Source: Xylanibacter caecicola
GTDB taxonomy: Bacteria > Bacteroidota > Bacteroidia > Bacteroidales > Bacteroidaceae
NCBI RefSeq assembly: GCF_013166515.1
Contig: NZ_JABKKJ010000004.1
Coordinates: forward strand, 120,841-184,840
Reading direction: 5' to 3'
DNA length: 64,000 nucleotides
Shown: piece after piece, positions 46,857 through 56,112 of the stretch
How the letters are laid out: each line of letters opens with the position of its first letter
Position numbering within the stretch: position 1 is the stretch's first letter
Notes under the pieces: model-generated
Databases searched by the model: none
What the model saw: the letters and a program-made list of their open reading frames with translations, nothing else
Told to the model about the DNA's origin: nothing
Program-made: the position numbers and the translations under genes

Positions 46857-47369
46857 ATGGAAAATTTGCCATCAATACTAACTCCTGATCTCGGACTCTT
46901 GTTCTGGATGCTGCTTGCATTTTTGGTGGTATTCTTCGTTCTTGCAAAATACGGTTTTCCTGCCATTATCGGAATGGTAGAGGAACGTAAGAACTACATA
47001 GACGAAAGCCTAAGAAAAGCGCACGAAGCGTCGGAACGCCTCGGCAATATACAACTGGAGGGTGAAAGCATTCTGCAAGAAGCCCGCCGGAAGCAGGCAC
47101 AGGTGCTCAAGGAGGCAGCTGATACCCGCGATGCCATTATTGCAAAGGCACAGGAGAAAGCCCGTGAAGAGGGCAACCGCCTGATTGCAGAGGCCAAGGC
47201 TGAGATAGAGAACGAGAAACAGGCTGCCATCAGTGACATACGTGCGCAGGTGGCTGAGCTGTCTGTAAAGGTGGCTGAGAAGATTCTCCGTAAGGAACTC
47301 GCTTCAGATGCCGTACAGATGGAGACCATAGACAGGCTGTTGGATGAAGTTGTTGTAAAAGAAAAATAA
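46857..47369 (+). CDS. atpF: ATP synthase F0 subunit b
   Basis: 170 residues: one N-terminal membrane helix (LLFWMLLAFLVVFFVLAKYGF, about 14-34) and a long charged coiled coil rich in Glu, Ala, Lys and Arg that forms the peripheral stalk. It ends two bases before atpH. Confidence 0.95.
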   Translation: MENLPSILTPDLGLLFWMLLAFLVVFFVLAKYGFPAIIGMVEERKNYIDESLRKAHEASERLGNIQLEGESILQEARRKQAQVLKEAADTRDAIIAKAQEKAREEGNRLIAEAKAEIENEKQAAISDIRAQVAELSVKVAEKILRKELASDAVQMETIDRLLDEVVVKEK

Positions 47370-47371
47370 TT

Positions 47372-47908
47372 ATGGACATAGGAGTAATATCGGTTCGGTA
47401 TGCCCGTGCCTTGCTTAAGGCTGCTGTCGGAGCAGGGCAGGAGGACAAGGTATATCATGAGATGCAGACTTTGGCAAAGAGTTTTATCGATGTGGCAGGT
47501 CTGAGATCCGCGATAGATAATCCCATGCTCTCTAAAGACAAGAAGAAGGAGTTGGTCATCACGGCATGTGGTGGCAGTGTTTCGGAAATTGTGGCTGCCT
47601 TCATTGATATTGTATTGAAGGGAGGCCGTGAGAACGTCTTGCTGTTTATTGCAAACTCGTATATCACTCTTTACAGACAACATAAGAATATCATCCGTGG
47701 TAAACTTACTACTGCCGTGCCCGTGTCTGATGCTATTGAGCGGAAGATGCGTTCTATGGTGGAACGTAGAGCTAAAGGGACTGTGGAGTTTGAAACAGAG
47801 GTCAATCCGGATATAATCGGTGGCTTTGTGCTTGAATATGATACGTATAGGCTGGATGCCAGTGTGTACAGCCGGTTGCGTGGAATACTTTCACAGTTGG
47901 GAAGGTAG
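47372..47908 (+). CDS. atpH: ATP synthase F1 subunit delta
   Basis: 178 residues with the OSCP/delta opening DIGVISVRYARALLKAA and C-terminal ERKMRSMVERRAKGTVEFETEVNPDIIGGFVLEYD, split here by description: the FETEVNPDIIGGF element near 141-153 is the family hallmark. It joins the stalk to the F1 head. Confidence 0.95.
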   Translation: MDIGVISVRYARALLKAAVGAGQEDKVYHEMQTLAKSFIDVAGLRSAIDNPMLSKDKKKELVITACGGSVSEIVAAFIDIVLKGGRENVLLFIANSYITLYRQHKNIIRGKLTTAVPVSDAIERKMRSMVERRAKGTVEFETEVNPDIIGGFVLEYDTYRLDASVYSRLRGILSQLGR

Positions 47909-47963
47909 GGTGTCGCCGTCGGTGCAGGCATTCTGCTAAATGTAACTAAAAATAAATTTAATC

Positions 47964-49553
47964 ATGTCAGATAAAATAAAACCAAGCGAAGTGTCTCAAG
48001 TGCTTCTTGAACAACTTCAGGGCTTGAACAACAGTCAGCAGTTTGATGAGGTGGGTACCGTGCTCGAAGTGAGCGACGGTGTTGCACGTATCTACGGACT
48101 GCGTAATGCTGAGGCAAACGAGCTTCTGGAATTTGAGAACGGCACAATGGCAATCGTCATGAACCTTGAGGAAGACAACGTGGGTTGTGTGCTTCTTGGT
48201 TCTACCGAAGGTATCAAGGAGGGCATGGTGGTTAAGCGTACAAAGCGTATTGCATCTATATTGGTGAACGACAATATGCTTGGACGTGTCATCAACCCAC
48301 TGGGACAGGCGATTGACGGTAAGGGAGACATCGATCTTACCGGCGCATTTGAAATGCCGCTTGACCGTAAAGCTCCGGGAGTTATATACCGTCAGCCGGT
48401 GAAGGAGCCGTTGCAGACCGGTATCAAGTCGGTAGACTCAATGATTCCTATCGGACGAGGACAGCGTGAGCTTATCATCGGCGACCGCCAGACCGGTAAG
48501 ACGGCAATCGCTGTAGATACAATTATAAATCAGAAGAGTTTCTATGAGGCTGGAAAGCCTGTATATTGCATTTACGTTGCGATAGGACAGAAGGCTTCAA
48601 CAGTGGCAGCTCTTGTGGAAAACCTTAAGCAACACGGGGCAATGCCGTATACGGTTGTTGTTGCTGCAACTGCTGCCGATCCTGCTGCCATGCAGTATTA
48701 TGCACCGTTTGCGGGAGCAGCCATCGGCGAATATTTCCGTGACCGCGGATATTCTGCAATGGTTGTATATGACGACTTGTCGAAACAGGCTGTTGCATAT
48801 CGCGAAGTTTCTTTGATTTTGCGCCGTCCTTCAGGTCGTGAGGCTTATCCGGGTGATGTGTTCTACCTGCATAGCCGTCTGCTTGAGCGTGCTGCGCGTA
48901 TCAACGACCAGCAGGAAGTGGCGGAGCAGATGAACGATCTTCCCGAATGTATGAAAGGTCATGTTAAAGGCGGTGGCTCGCTTACGGCTCTTCCGATTAT
49001 CGAGACACAGGCAGGCGACGTTTCCGCTTACATTCCTACAAACGTGATTTCTATTACCGACGGACAGATATATCTTGAGAGCGACTTGTTCAATCAGGGC
49101 TTCCGTCCGGCTGTAAATGTCGGTATATCAGTAAGTCGTGTGGGCGGTTCGGCACAAATCAAGAGTATGAAGAAGGTTGCCGGAACTTTGAAGATAGATA
49201 TGGCTCAGTATCGTGAGCTTGAAGCTTTCTCCAAGTTCTCAAGCGACATGGATGCCGTTACGGCAATGACCCTTGACCGTGGACGTAAGAACAATCAGTT
49301 GCTGATACAGCCGCAGTATAGTCCTATGGCTGTTGGAGAGCAGATTGCGATATTGTATTGCGGAACTCACGGCTTGATGTCAAATGTGCCTGTTGAGAAT
49401 ATACGTGAGTGTCAGGATGCGTTCCTCGAAAAGCTGCGTTCCGCTCATCAGGATGTCATAGACACACTCTCTTCGGGTAAGATAGACGATGACGTAACGG
49501 CTGTGATAGAGTCTGTAATGGCTGATATTGCAGGGCAGTACAAAAATAATTAA
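47964..49553 (+). CDS. atpA: ATP synthase F1 subunit alpha
   Basis: 529 residues. Walker [10 protein letters not shown] near 173-181, the alpha signature [17 protein letters not shown] near 387-403, and [17 protein letters not shown] near the start. Non-catalytic nucleotide-binding subunit of the F1 hexamer. A 55-base gap precedes it, and atpG starts six bases after it. Confidence 0.98.
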   Translation: MSDKIKPSEVSQVLLEQLQGLNNSQQFDEVGTVLEVSDGVARIYGLRNAEANELLEFENGTMAIVMNLEEDNVGCVLLGSTEGIKEGMVVKRTKRIASILVNDNMLGRVINPLGQAIDGKGDIDLTGAFEMPLDRKAPGVIYRQPVKEPLQTGIKSVDSMIPIGRGQRELIIGDRQTGKTAIAVDTIINQKSFYEAGKPVYCIYVAIGQKASTVAALVENLKQHGAMPYTVVVAATAADPAAMQYYAPFAGAAIGEYFRDRGYSAMVVYDDLSKQAVAYREVSLILRRPSGREAYPGDVFYLHSRLLERAARINDQQEVAEQMNDLPECMKGHVKGGGSLTALPIIETQAGDVSAYIPTNVISITDGQIYLESDLFNQGFRPAVNVGISVSRVGGSAQIKSMKKVAGTLKIDMAQYRELEAFSKFSSDMDAVTAMTLDRGRKNNQLLIQPQYSPMAVGEQIAILYCGTHGLMSNVPVENIRECQDAFLEKLRSAHQDVIDTLSSGKIDDDVTAVIESVMADIAGQYKNN

Positions 49554-49559
49554 TAGCTT

Positions 49560-50525
49560 ATGCCGTCGCTTAAAGAGATAAAGAACCGTATAGCTTCCGT
49601 CAACAGCACCCGTAAGATTACGAGTGCCATGAAAATGGTTGCGTCGTCAAAGCTTCATCATGCTCAGGTGATGATAGAGAATATGCTTCCGTACGAAAAT
49701 ATGCTGGAGCATATTCTTAAGACATTCCTTGCATCAGAGGCGGACGCGCAGACTGTTTTCGATAAAGAACGGACGGTAAGAAGGGTTGCTTTGATTGTAT
49801 ATTCAAGCAACAGCAGTCTTTGTGGAGGATTTAATGCCAATGTTATCAAGATGATGCAGCATGCCATTGATGAGTATGCTTATTTGGGAAAGGATAATAT
49901 TGTTATATATCCGATAGGAAGAAAGGTTGCGGAGAAAGTTGTAAAACTTGGGCTGACGGTTGCCGGAGACTTTATGGAACTTGCAGACAAGCCTAATGCA
50001 AAGGAGTGTAAGGAGATTGCCTGTGAGCTTGGACGTAAGTTTGCGGATGGAGAGATAGACCGTGTGGAGATGATTTATCATCACTTCAAGAGTGCCGGTT
50101 CACAGATATTGACGCGTAAGACATTCTTGCCCATTGATGTGGAAACGGAACTTAACGAGGATAAGGAACGCGACTTGAAGACAAGAGTTGTTACGCGTGA
50201 GGTGCAGGATTATCTTCAAAACAAACAGAAAGAGAAAGAACATGAAGTGGAGGAAGCCAAACCTCTCAATGACAACTTCATTGTAGAGCCTGATATGAAC
50301 AGCGTTTTGGGTAGTCTTATACCAAAACTTCTTCATCTCATGGTTTATACAGCTCTTCTTGACAGTAATGCAAGTGAGCATGCCGCGCGAATGGTTGCCA
50401 TGCAGACAGCTACGGACAATGCCGATGAGTTGTTGCGTGAACTTAATCTTCAGTATAACAAGAGCAGGCAGCAGGCTATTACCAATGAACTGCTTGACAT
50501 TGTTGGCGGTACAGTCAATAATTGA
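49560..50525 (+). CDS. atpG: ATP synthase F1 subunit gamma
   Basis: 321 residues with N-terminal MPSLKEIKNRIASVNSTRKI and ITSAMKMVASSKL, and C-terminal AARMVAMQTATDNADELL; these are the central-stalk helices. A charged insert (NKQKEKEHEVEEAKPLN, about 220-236) makes it longer than E. coli gamma (287), as in other Bacteroidetes. Last gene of the operon, followed by a strong terminator. Confidence 0.97.
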   Translation: MPSLKEIKNRIASVNSTRKITSAMKMVASSKLHHAQVMIENMLPYENMLEHILKTFLASEADAQTVFDKERTVRRVALIVYSSNSSLCGGFNANVIKMMQHAIDEYAYLGKDNIVIYPIGRKVAEKVVKLGLTVAGDFMELADKPNAKECKEIACELGRKFADGEIDRVEMIYHHFKSAGSQILTRKTFLPIDVETELNEDKERDLKTRVVTREVQDYLQNKQKEKEHEVEEAKPLNDNFIVEPDMNSVLGSLIPKLLHLMVYTALLDSNASEHAARMVAMQTATDNADELLRELNLQYNKSRQQAITNELLDIVGGTVNN

Positions 50526-50549
50526 TGCAGGCTTCTGGTTTTTGATAAA

Positions 50550-50591
50550 GCAGAACCCCGATTGTGATAAAGCAATCGGGGTTCTTTGTTT
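50550..50591 (+). terminator. Terminator of the ATP synthase operon
   Basis: AGAACCCCGATTG (50552-50564) pairs with CAATCGGGGTTCT (50573-50585), followed by TTGTTTAT. Confidence 0.9.
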
Positions 50592-50731
50592 ATTTCAATG
50601 TTATATTATATGGGTTCGGAATAACAATAACTTCAGACATTATTTACGATATGGACATATCCTTGTAATATATTCAGATATCCTTGTCACGAACTCATGT
50701 AATGTTATATATCCTGATGTACGGTCAGTGT

Positions 50732-51253
50732 TTAGATTGAACCGGCCAAAGGAGACGGCTGTGTGTATGTCCTTGCACCGAGTTCCTTGTCAAGCATGTA
50801 TATGCCGTAACCGTTGTCTTTTATCATCTTTATGTTGTCGATGATTGTCTGTGCATTCTCTTCTTCCTCAACCTGCTCGTCGATAAACCATTTGAGCATG
50901 CTTTGTGTGGCATAGTCGTTTTCCTGTGTGGTGAGGGCAAACAGGTTGTTTATCATTGCCGTAACTTTCTGCTCATGAGCCAGTGTGCTTTCAAACACGT
51001 CCAGTATCGAGTTCCATTCTGTCGGCACTGCATCTATTGGCTTCAATGTAACATTACCGTTTCTTGATATCACGTAGTTGAAAAGAATTTTTGCGTGGTC
51101 CTGTTCCTCCTTAAACTGTACTTCAAACCATTTTGCCATACCGGGCTGTCCTATTGCATGGCAGTGAGCAGCCATTGACAGATACAAATAAGCAGACCAC
51201 ATCTCTGCATTAATCTGGGCATTTATAGCCTCTTCAATCTTTTTGTTTAGCAT
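50732..51253 (-). CDS. ftnA: Ferritin
   Basis: 173 residues. A four-helix bundle with ferroxidase ligands in INAQINAEMWSAYLYLSMAA (Glu near 17), FKEEQDHAKILFNYV (Glu/His near 50-53) and a later EEEENAQTI element. It stores iron and protects against oxygen. It is convergent with the ATP synthase operon and has its own promoter at 51297-51326. Confidence 0.95.
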   Translation of the reverse strand: MLNKKIEEAINAQINAEMWSAYLYLSMAAHCHAIGQPGMAKWFEVQFKEEQDHAKILFNYVISRNGNVTLKPIDAVPTEWNSILDVFESTLAHEQKVTAMINNLFALTTQENDYATQSMLKWFIDEQVEEEENAQTIIDNIKMIKDNGYGIYMLDKELGARTYTQPSPLAGSI

Positions 51254-51296
51254 TTTATTATTTTGTTTTTGATGTTAATAATCATAATCATATCAG

Positions 51297-51326
51297 CAAA
51301 GTTAGTTATTATTTTTTAATAATCAA
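51297..51326 (-). promoter_or_regulatory. Promoter of the ferritin gene
   Basis: On the minus strand: -33 TTG (51326-51324), 19-base spacer, -7 TAACTTTG (51304-51297), 43 bases before the ATG. Confidence 0.75.
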
Positions 51327-51437
51327 TAGCTTTTAACCTAATATAACGTGAGACCGGTGAAATATAAATATCGTTTATCTTTCACTTATAGTTAATAAGT
51401 TCCAATAAAAAAGCCTAATACAATAGATATTCAATTT

Positions 51438-51456
51438 TTAATTCATTGAATTCATG
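51438..51456. repeat. AATTC palindrome
   Basis: TTAATTC-ATT-GAATTCATG in the A/T-rich gap before the DUF4143 gene; it lies 21 bases upstream of that gene's -33 box. Confidence 0.5.
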
Positions 51457-51476
51457 TAAAATTTTGTCTGTGATAG

Positions 51477-51508
51477 TTTGGTGCTTTCAAATAAACAAGA
51501 TATCTTTG
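51477..51508 (+). promoter_or_regulatory. Promoter of the DUF4143 ATPase gene
   Basis: -33 TTTG at 51477-51480, exactly 20 bases, -7 TATCTTTG at 51501-51508, 42 bases before the ATG. Confidence 0.85.
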
Positions 51509-51550
51509 CAATAGAAAAGTGGTCATTTAGCCAAAAATATTTTATAAAAT

Positions 51551-52798
51551 ATGGTAATCAAACGTGACATACATCTGAAAAGGCTTATTGCCAGTATGCA
51601 TAATGGATTAATAAAGGTGGTGACGGGAATCCGTCGCTCCGGCAAGTCTTATTTGTTGAGGGAACTATTCAAGAATTATCTTATTGAATATGGTGTTAAA
51701 GACAATCATATCATTGAATTGGATCTTGAAAATCGTAGGAATAATAAATATCGTGATCCAGATGCGTTGATTGAGTATATTGACAGCAAGATAGTAGATG
51801 ACGATATGTATTACATCTTGCTTGACGAGATTCAGTTAGTAAGTGAGTTCGAAGATGTTCTGAATTCGTATCTAAGTATCAAGAATGCAGATGTATATGT
51901 TACAGGATCGAACTCTCGTTTCCTGTCAAAAGACGTAATTACAGAGTTTCGAGGGCGAGGTGAAGAAATTCATATCACTCCATTGTCATTTGCTGAATAT
52001 AGTTCTGCTCATCCTGAAATGGAATCATATAAAGTACTGCAGGAATATCTTACTTATGGTGGTCTGCCTTATGTGTGTACAGAGCCTGATGAACAGAAGA
52101 AAATAAATTACCTTCAAGGACTATTTGAGAAGACATATATAACGGATATCAAAGAGCGATACCATATCCGTGGAGTTGAAGTGATGGATGAACTGTTGAA
52201 TGTCGTAGCTTCCTGTATTGGCGGTCTGACTAATCCTTCAAAAATCGAGAATACTTTTCGTAGTGTTAAGGAAATAAAACTTAATCAGAACACAGTGAAG
52301 GAATATCTGGAAATGCTGGAGGATTCTTTTCTTATCACTCGTTGTATCCGGTATGACATCAAAGGTCGCAAATATATTGACACTCCCCAGAAATACTATT
52401 TTGAGGACTTGGGACTAAGAAATGCCCGCATTGGATTCCGGCAAGTAGAGGAAACGCATTTGATGGAGAATTTGATATTTAATGAGCTCCGTCTTCGTGG
52501 CTATCTGGTGGATGTCGGTGTAGTACAAACCCGTACAAAAGATGCTAATGGCGCATATCGCAGAAATCAGTTGGAGGTCGATTTTGTATGCAATCGAGGC
52601 TCGGAACGTGTGTATGTGCAATCTGCTTATAGATTGCCAACGGAGGAAAAGCGTAAACAGGAAATGGCGAGTCTCTTGAAAATTAATGATTCTTTTCGCA
52701 AGATGATCATAACAGAAGATCTTATTAAACGCCACATGGACGAAAATGGTGTTGAATGGGTGAATGTGTACGATTTCTTAAAGAGTGAAAAGTTGTAA
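51551..52798 (+). CDS. AAA-type ATPase with DUF4143 domain
   Basis: 415 residues. Walker A TGIRRSGKS is at 25-33, Walker B YYILLDEIQLV near 89-99 and a sensor GSNSRFLS near 118. The C-terminal half is DUF4143 with a PD-(D/E)XK-like end (NQLEVDFVCNRG, then VYVQSAYRL). Such proteins are common, mobile and of unknown function, often suspected to belong to defence or stress systems. Base use is more A/T-rich than in neighbouring operons, which suits an acquired gene. It has its own promoter. Confidence 0.88.
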   Translation: MVIKRDIHLKRLIASMHNGLIKVVTGIRRSGKSYLLRELFKNYLIEYGVKDNHIIELDLENRRNNKYRDPDALIEYIDSKIVDDDMYYILLDEIQLVSEFEDVLNSYLSIKNADVYVTGSNSRFLSKDVITEFRGRGEEIHITPLSFAEYSSAHPEMESYKVLQEYLTYGGLPYVCTEPDEQKKINYLQGLFEKTYITDIKERYHIRGVEVMDELLNVVASCIGGLTNPSKIENTFRSVKEIKLNQNTVKEYLEMLEDSFLITRCIRYDIKGRKYIDTPQKYYFEDLGLRNARIGFRQVEETHLMENLIFNELRLRGYLVDVGVVQTRTKDANGAYRRNQLEVDFVCNRGSERVYVQSAYRLPTEEKRKQEMASLLKINDSFRKMIITEDLIKRHMDENGVEWVNVYDFLKSEKL

Positions 52799-53270
52799 TA
52801 AATAGTAATATATTGTTTGTGCATCTGTATGTTCGCATGTAGATTGCACTATTATAGTAACTTAATAGCAAGAAGTATTATGTTGTTGAAAGTTTTTTTC
52901 TCATGGCAGATGGAAACAGACATACAAGGACTTAAGATGAAAGGATGCTTAAAAAATTGTATCCAGTCTGCTATTAATGAAATAACTAATAAAGGTGAAT
53001 TTATATAGGTCTCTTTATGGATGTGATTTTCATATCGGCGTGGGCTCTGACGTTGTCTGTTCAACTTTGATAGGCAGTGCTAGAGCCTCGATGTGTGGAA
53101 TGGACAATAGGACGATTCCACGCTTTTTTGTAAATAATGGATTGGCAGCAAAAGTCGGTAGAATTTTTAATAAACAAAGAATATCACTAATGATGTATCC
53201 TTATATAGAAATAAAAATTGAAAAACCAATTATTAGAAGTTGCGCCCGACACGGATTAGGGTTTTAGCGA
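52799..53270. other. A/T-rich decayed region
   Basis: No intact gene is seen. It holds the fragment at 52880-53008 and then about 260 bases without a convincing frame; a frame at 52995-53267 gives no recognisable protein. Confidence 0.5.
52880..53008 (+). pseudogene. N-terminal fragment of a KVFFSWQ-type protein
   Basis: 42 residues from ATG 52880: MLLKVFFSWQMETDIQ ... CLKNCIQSAINEI. The KVFFSWQ start followed by a helix ending in I..A..EI is the usual opening of a TIR-like or nucleotide-binding protein family often found among phage-defence genes. It stops at 53008 and no continuation is found in the other frames, so only a remnant is left. The assignment rests on one short stretch. Confidence 0.4.
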
Positions 53271-53744
53271 ATGAAAAAAATAATTACGTTATGTTTTATT
53301 ATGCTATGCCTTGTTGTAAAGGCTGCGACAGAAGAAGTAAATGCTTTGACGCTATGGATGGCATCCGGCAGGAAAGTTGTATACATGCTTGATGAGCAGC
53401 CGGTTGTAAAATTCAAGGAAGGTGAGTTCGTCTTGTCTACTCACATGAATGTTATAAGTTATCCGGCTGAACAAGTTCTGAAATTCACCCACTCTTATGC
53501 CGAGCCTACCGGTATAATGGTTCCGGGTGCTTCGTGTTCTGGATTTTCGTTCGACGGTAACAATATCAAGGCTTCCAACCTTGAACCGCATTCGGAGATT
53601 GAGGTGTATTCTGTTGATGGAGTATTATTGTTCAAAGCGACAACAGACAAAAACGGATGTGTCAGTATGCCCATCACACCGCAGCCCGGTAATGTATGTA
53701 TAATAAGAACCTCAGTCGCCAACTTTAAAATAATGAAGCCATGA
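53271..53744 (+). CDS. Secreted protein with C-terminal sorting-like domain
   Basis: 157 residues: signal peptide (about 1-18), a strand-rich centre (LTLWMASGRKVVYMLDEQPVVKF, here only described), and a closing beta-domain EVYSVDGVLLFKATTDKNG ... FKIMKP that resembles the C-terminal sorting domains of type IX-like secreted proteins. Its stop overlaps the start of the next gene (ATGA), so both are made together. No function is known. Confidence 0.6.
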   Translation: MKKIITLCFIMLCLVVKAATEEVNALTLWMASGRKVVYMLDEQPVVKFKEGEFVLSTHMNVISYPAEQVLKFTHSYAEPTGIMVPGASCSGFSFDGNNIKASNLEPHSEIEVYSVDGVLLFKATTDKNGCVSMPITPQPGNVCIIRTSVANFKIMKP

Positions 53745-55954
53745 ACAGAATATTATTGACACTCGTTTCTTTTTTGATGATAGTCACCGGAGCCGTTTCA
53801 CAAAATGATGCCGTATATATATATAGGAATGACGGTACGTTCAACGCTTTCTTTAAAAATAATATAGACAGTATAGCCTTTTCACATTATGATGCAGACA
53901 GCCTGTATCACCGTGAATGGAAAATGCAGGTGGTCTATACTCCGGACAGTATATATAAAATACCATTGGCTTTAATTGACAGTGTAAGTTTCTATGCTCC
54001 TGAAACAATTGTAAACAAGGGGGTCTTTGAATTGACAGCGGCACACGATCCGTATTTGTCGGATTGTGATACAATATCGTTTACCCTTTCTCCCTCAACT
54101 CCGTCATATATGCGCCCTGCTAAGAACAATATCGTTGTATCTACCTATGATTGCATATCGTTTCCCGACGGAATAATGGCAAAAGTATTGTCTGTTTCAA
54201 ACGATGAGCAAGGATATCACTACAATTGTCAGAAAGTGGGATTGGAAAGCGTTTACGACCAACTTGTATGTATAGCCGAAGGATATATCGATGAAAGAAA
54301 TAGTGTACGGTCGAATAACAAGGCTAAGGCATCTTGGGAACATCAGCTTTGGGACAAAAGTTACAGTAAGACGTTGGAAAAGGGCGGCACTACGACTACA
54401 TTCTCAATAAATGATGCGGCAAAAGTAGTGGTGACCGTGAACATACAAATGGGGAAATCGCCATACTTCCGTTTGGATTTGCAGAATGACCTTAATACAC
54501 AAATCGCATTCAATGCCACAAGTTCTTTTGAAAAGTACTATGAGAACCGTATTGCACAGATGACACTCGGCAGAATCAGAATACCACAATGTCCTCTTCT
54601 GTTTATCACACCAAAACTTACACTGTCTGCTTATTTTGCGGAAGGATCTACGGTAAGCCTCGACTGCTCGGCACATTACAACAGGACAGACAAAGTCAGT
54701 TTTACTTACGAGAACAAGGCATGGAGAATATCGCATGCCCCGATGAACGATGCCGGTGTGGATGTCGCATCGCTGTCTATGGACGGATATGCCGAAGTGG
54801 GTGTGATTCCCGACCTGTTATTCTCGCTTAACGGCACGGCAACAGGATTGGGAATGGAATACAGCATAGGGCTGAAAGAGCAGGTTCACTTCAAGTTTGA
54901 TGCTGTGGCGGCGTTTGACGAGGGAACCTATTCCGCCATGAAAGACAGCTATGCGCGGACAACACTTCCGCAGAGTTTCAGGGCATACGCATCGATTGGA
55001 CTTTGGGGCGACGGCATACAGCCTGTATCGTACAGGTATGAAATTGAACCGCAATTAGGCACAGACAAATATCTGTTGCCGTTGTTTACGAAACCGGTGT
55101 ATTCTCAAGGAGCATCAACATCAACTGCTGTATTGAAGTCGGATGTGTCAAGGAACCTGTTGCTTCCTGTAAGGATTGGCATGGCGTTTTACGATAAGGA
55201 CAACAATCTGATAGATACTCAGTACAAGCCGATGGACTACAAGTCGGAGAAACAATGGAATCTTAACGGGCTGGAATGCACGTTCCGCAATATGGAAGCA
55301 GGCAAGACGTACACAGCCTATCCCATAGTAAAGATTATGGGCAAGGAGCTGAGAGCGGTGCCTTCTGTCGAATTTCCGGAATTACATACTTGTCCCGATT
55401 CCAACCATCCGCATGCCATTGATCTTGGCTTGCCCTCCGGAACAAAGTGGTCTTGTTGCAATGTAGGCGCATCAAAGCCCGAAGATTATGGCGGTTATTA
55501 CGCTTGGGGAGAGACGAGCGAGAAGTCTGTATACGGTTTGGACACTTATGCCTATTATAATTCTTCAACCAACAAATATGTGAATATCGGTTCCGATATT
55601 ACCGGCACGTCATACGATGTTGCCCATGTGAAGATGGGAGGGGCATGGCAAATGCCGTCAATAGAGCAGATAGAGGAGCTATTGAATAATTGTTCACGTG
55701 AATGGACTTCTCTGAATGGAGTCAATGGTATTCTCGTAATAGGAAAGAATGGTGGCTCCGTTTTTCTGCCGACCGCAGGCTGTCGGTGGGGTGGCGATCT
55801 CGGCACTGAGGGGAGCTACGGCCACTTTTGGTCGAGTTCGCTCAGCCCGGACTACGACTACCGCGCCTACGCCCTCTACTTCCGTTCGGGCAGCTGGGAT
55901 ACGAGCTACTACGGTCGGCGCTACGGTCTCTCTGTCCGTGGGGTCTGCCCGTAG
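53741..55954 (+). CDS. Secreted protein with C-terminal FISUMP/DUF1566 lectin-like domain; likely DGR target
   Basis: 737 residues. Signal peptide (about 1-21); N-terminal domain IYRNDGTFNAFFKNNIDSI ... IPLALIDSVSFYAPETI of a type seen in Prevotella secreted proteins; a long beta-rich middle; and from about 553 a FISUMP/DUF1566 domain (HAIDLGLPSGTKWSCCNVG, YYAWGETSEKS, WQMPSIEQIEELLNNC). The last 50 residues (CRWGGDLGTEGSYGHFWSSS ... YGLSVRGVCP) are encoded by strikingly GC-rich DNA with many NNC codons, ending at the stop. This is the form of a variable region diversified by a DGR, whose targets are often C-type-lectin-like folds of this kind. A hairpin and a MutS-like gene follow. It is probably surface located and ligand binding. 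Confidence 0.7.
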   Translation: MNRILLTLVSFLMIVTGAVSQNDAVYIYRNDGTFNAFFKNNIDSIAFSHYDADSLYHREWKMQVVYTPDSIYKIPLALIDSVSFYAPETIVNKGVFELTAAHDPYLSDCDTISFTLSPSTPSYMRPAKNNIVVSTYDCISFPDGIMAKVLSVSNDEQGYHYNCQKVGLESVYDQLVCIAEGYIDERNSVRSNNKAKASWEHQLWDKSYSKTLEKGGTTTTFSINDAAKVVVTVNIQMGKSPYFRLDLQNDLNTQIAFNATSSFEKYYENRIAQMTLGRIRIPQCPLLFITPKLTLSAYFAEGSTVSLDCSAHYNRTDKVSFTYENKAWRISHAPMNDAGVDVASLSMDGYAEVGVIPDLLFSLNGTATGLGMEYSIGLKEQVHFKFDAVAAFDEGTYSAMKDSYARTTLPQSFRAYASIGLWGDGIQPVSYRYEIEPQLGTDKYLLPLFTKPVYSQGASTSTAVLKSDVSRNLLLPVRIGMAFYDKDNNLIDTQYKPMDYKSEKQWNLNGLECTFRNMEAGKTYTAYPIVKIMGKELRAVPSVEFPELHTCPDSNHPHAIDLGLPSGTKWSCCNVGASKPEDYGGYYAWGETSEKSVYGLDTYAYYNSSTNKYVNIGSDITGTSYDVAHVKMGGAWQMPSIEQIEELLNNCSREWTSLNGVNGILVIGKNGGSVFLPTAGCRWGGDLGTEGSYGHFWSSSLSPDYDYRAYALYFRSGSWDTSYYGRRYGLSVRGVCP
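55800..55954 (+). other. Candidate DGR variable region
   Basis: GC-rich 3' end of the target gene with runs of codons ending in C (for example GAC TAC GAC TAC CGC GCC TAC GCC), as expected where AAC codons of a template are varied at A. It ends in a GC-rich tract (GTCCGTGGGGTCTGCCCG) at the stop, the position of the initiation site in known DGRs. No template repeat is visible in the window. Confidence 0.5.
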
Positions 55955-56008
55955 CCTTAGAATTTGTTGCATCCTTTCCCAAAAAGGAGAAACGCAAAAC
56001 ACGCAGCA

Positions 56009-56095
56009 GATTATCTACCGGTACTGTGGGGCGGACAGGCTGTGCCCTCAAGGGCACGTGAAAACCTGTCGGCTGCACAGTACCGGTAGATAATC
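56009..56095. promoter_or_regulatory. Nested hairpin between the target and the MutS-like gene
   Basis: Perfect 20-base arms 56009-56028 and 56076-56095 (core ATCTACCGGTACTGTG). Inside are further arms GACAGG/CCTGTC and GTGCCC-TCAA-GGGCAC. It begins 54 bases after the target stop, where DGR targets commonly carry a hairpin or cruciform needed for efficient homing; it could also be a terminator or structured RNA. Confidence 0.6.
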
Positions 56096-56112
56096 AAAAA
56101 AAATAAAAATAT

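Noticed and set aside
52995..53267. 90-residue frame between the defence-type remnant and the secreted protein
   Set aside because: No recognisable domain, no leader signals, and Met/Arg/Ser-rich low-confidence composition; treated as decayed DNA.
55749..56093. Frame through the GC-rich tail rich in Ala, Thr and Arg
   Set aside because: It is out of frame with the conserved FISUMP domain and exists because GC-rich DNA has few stops.
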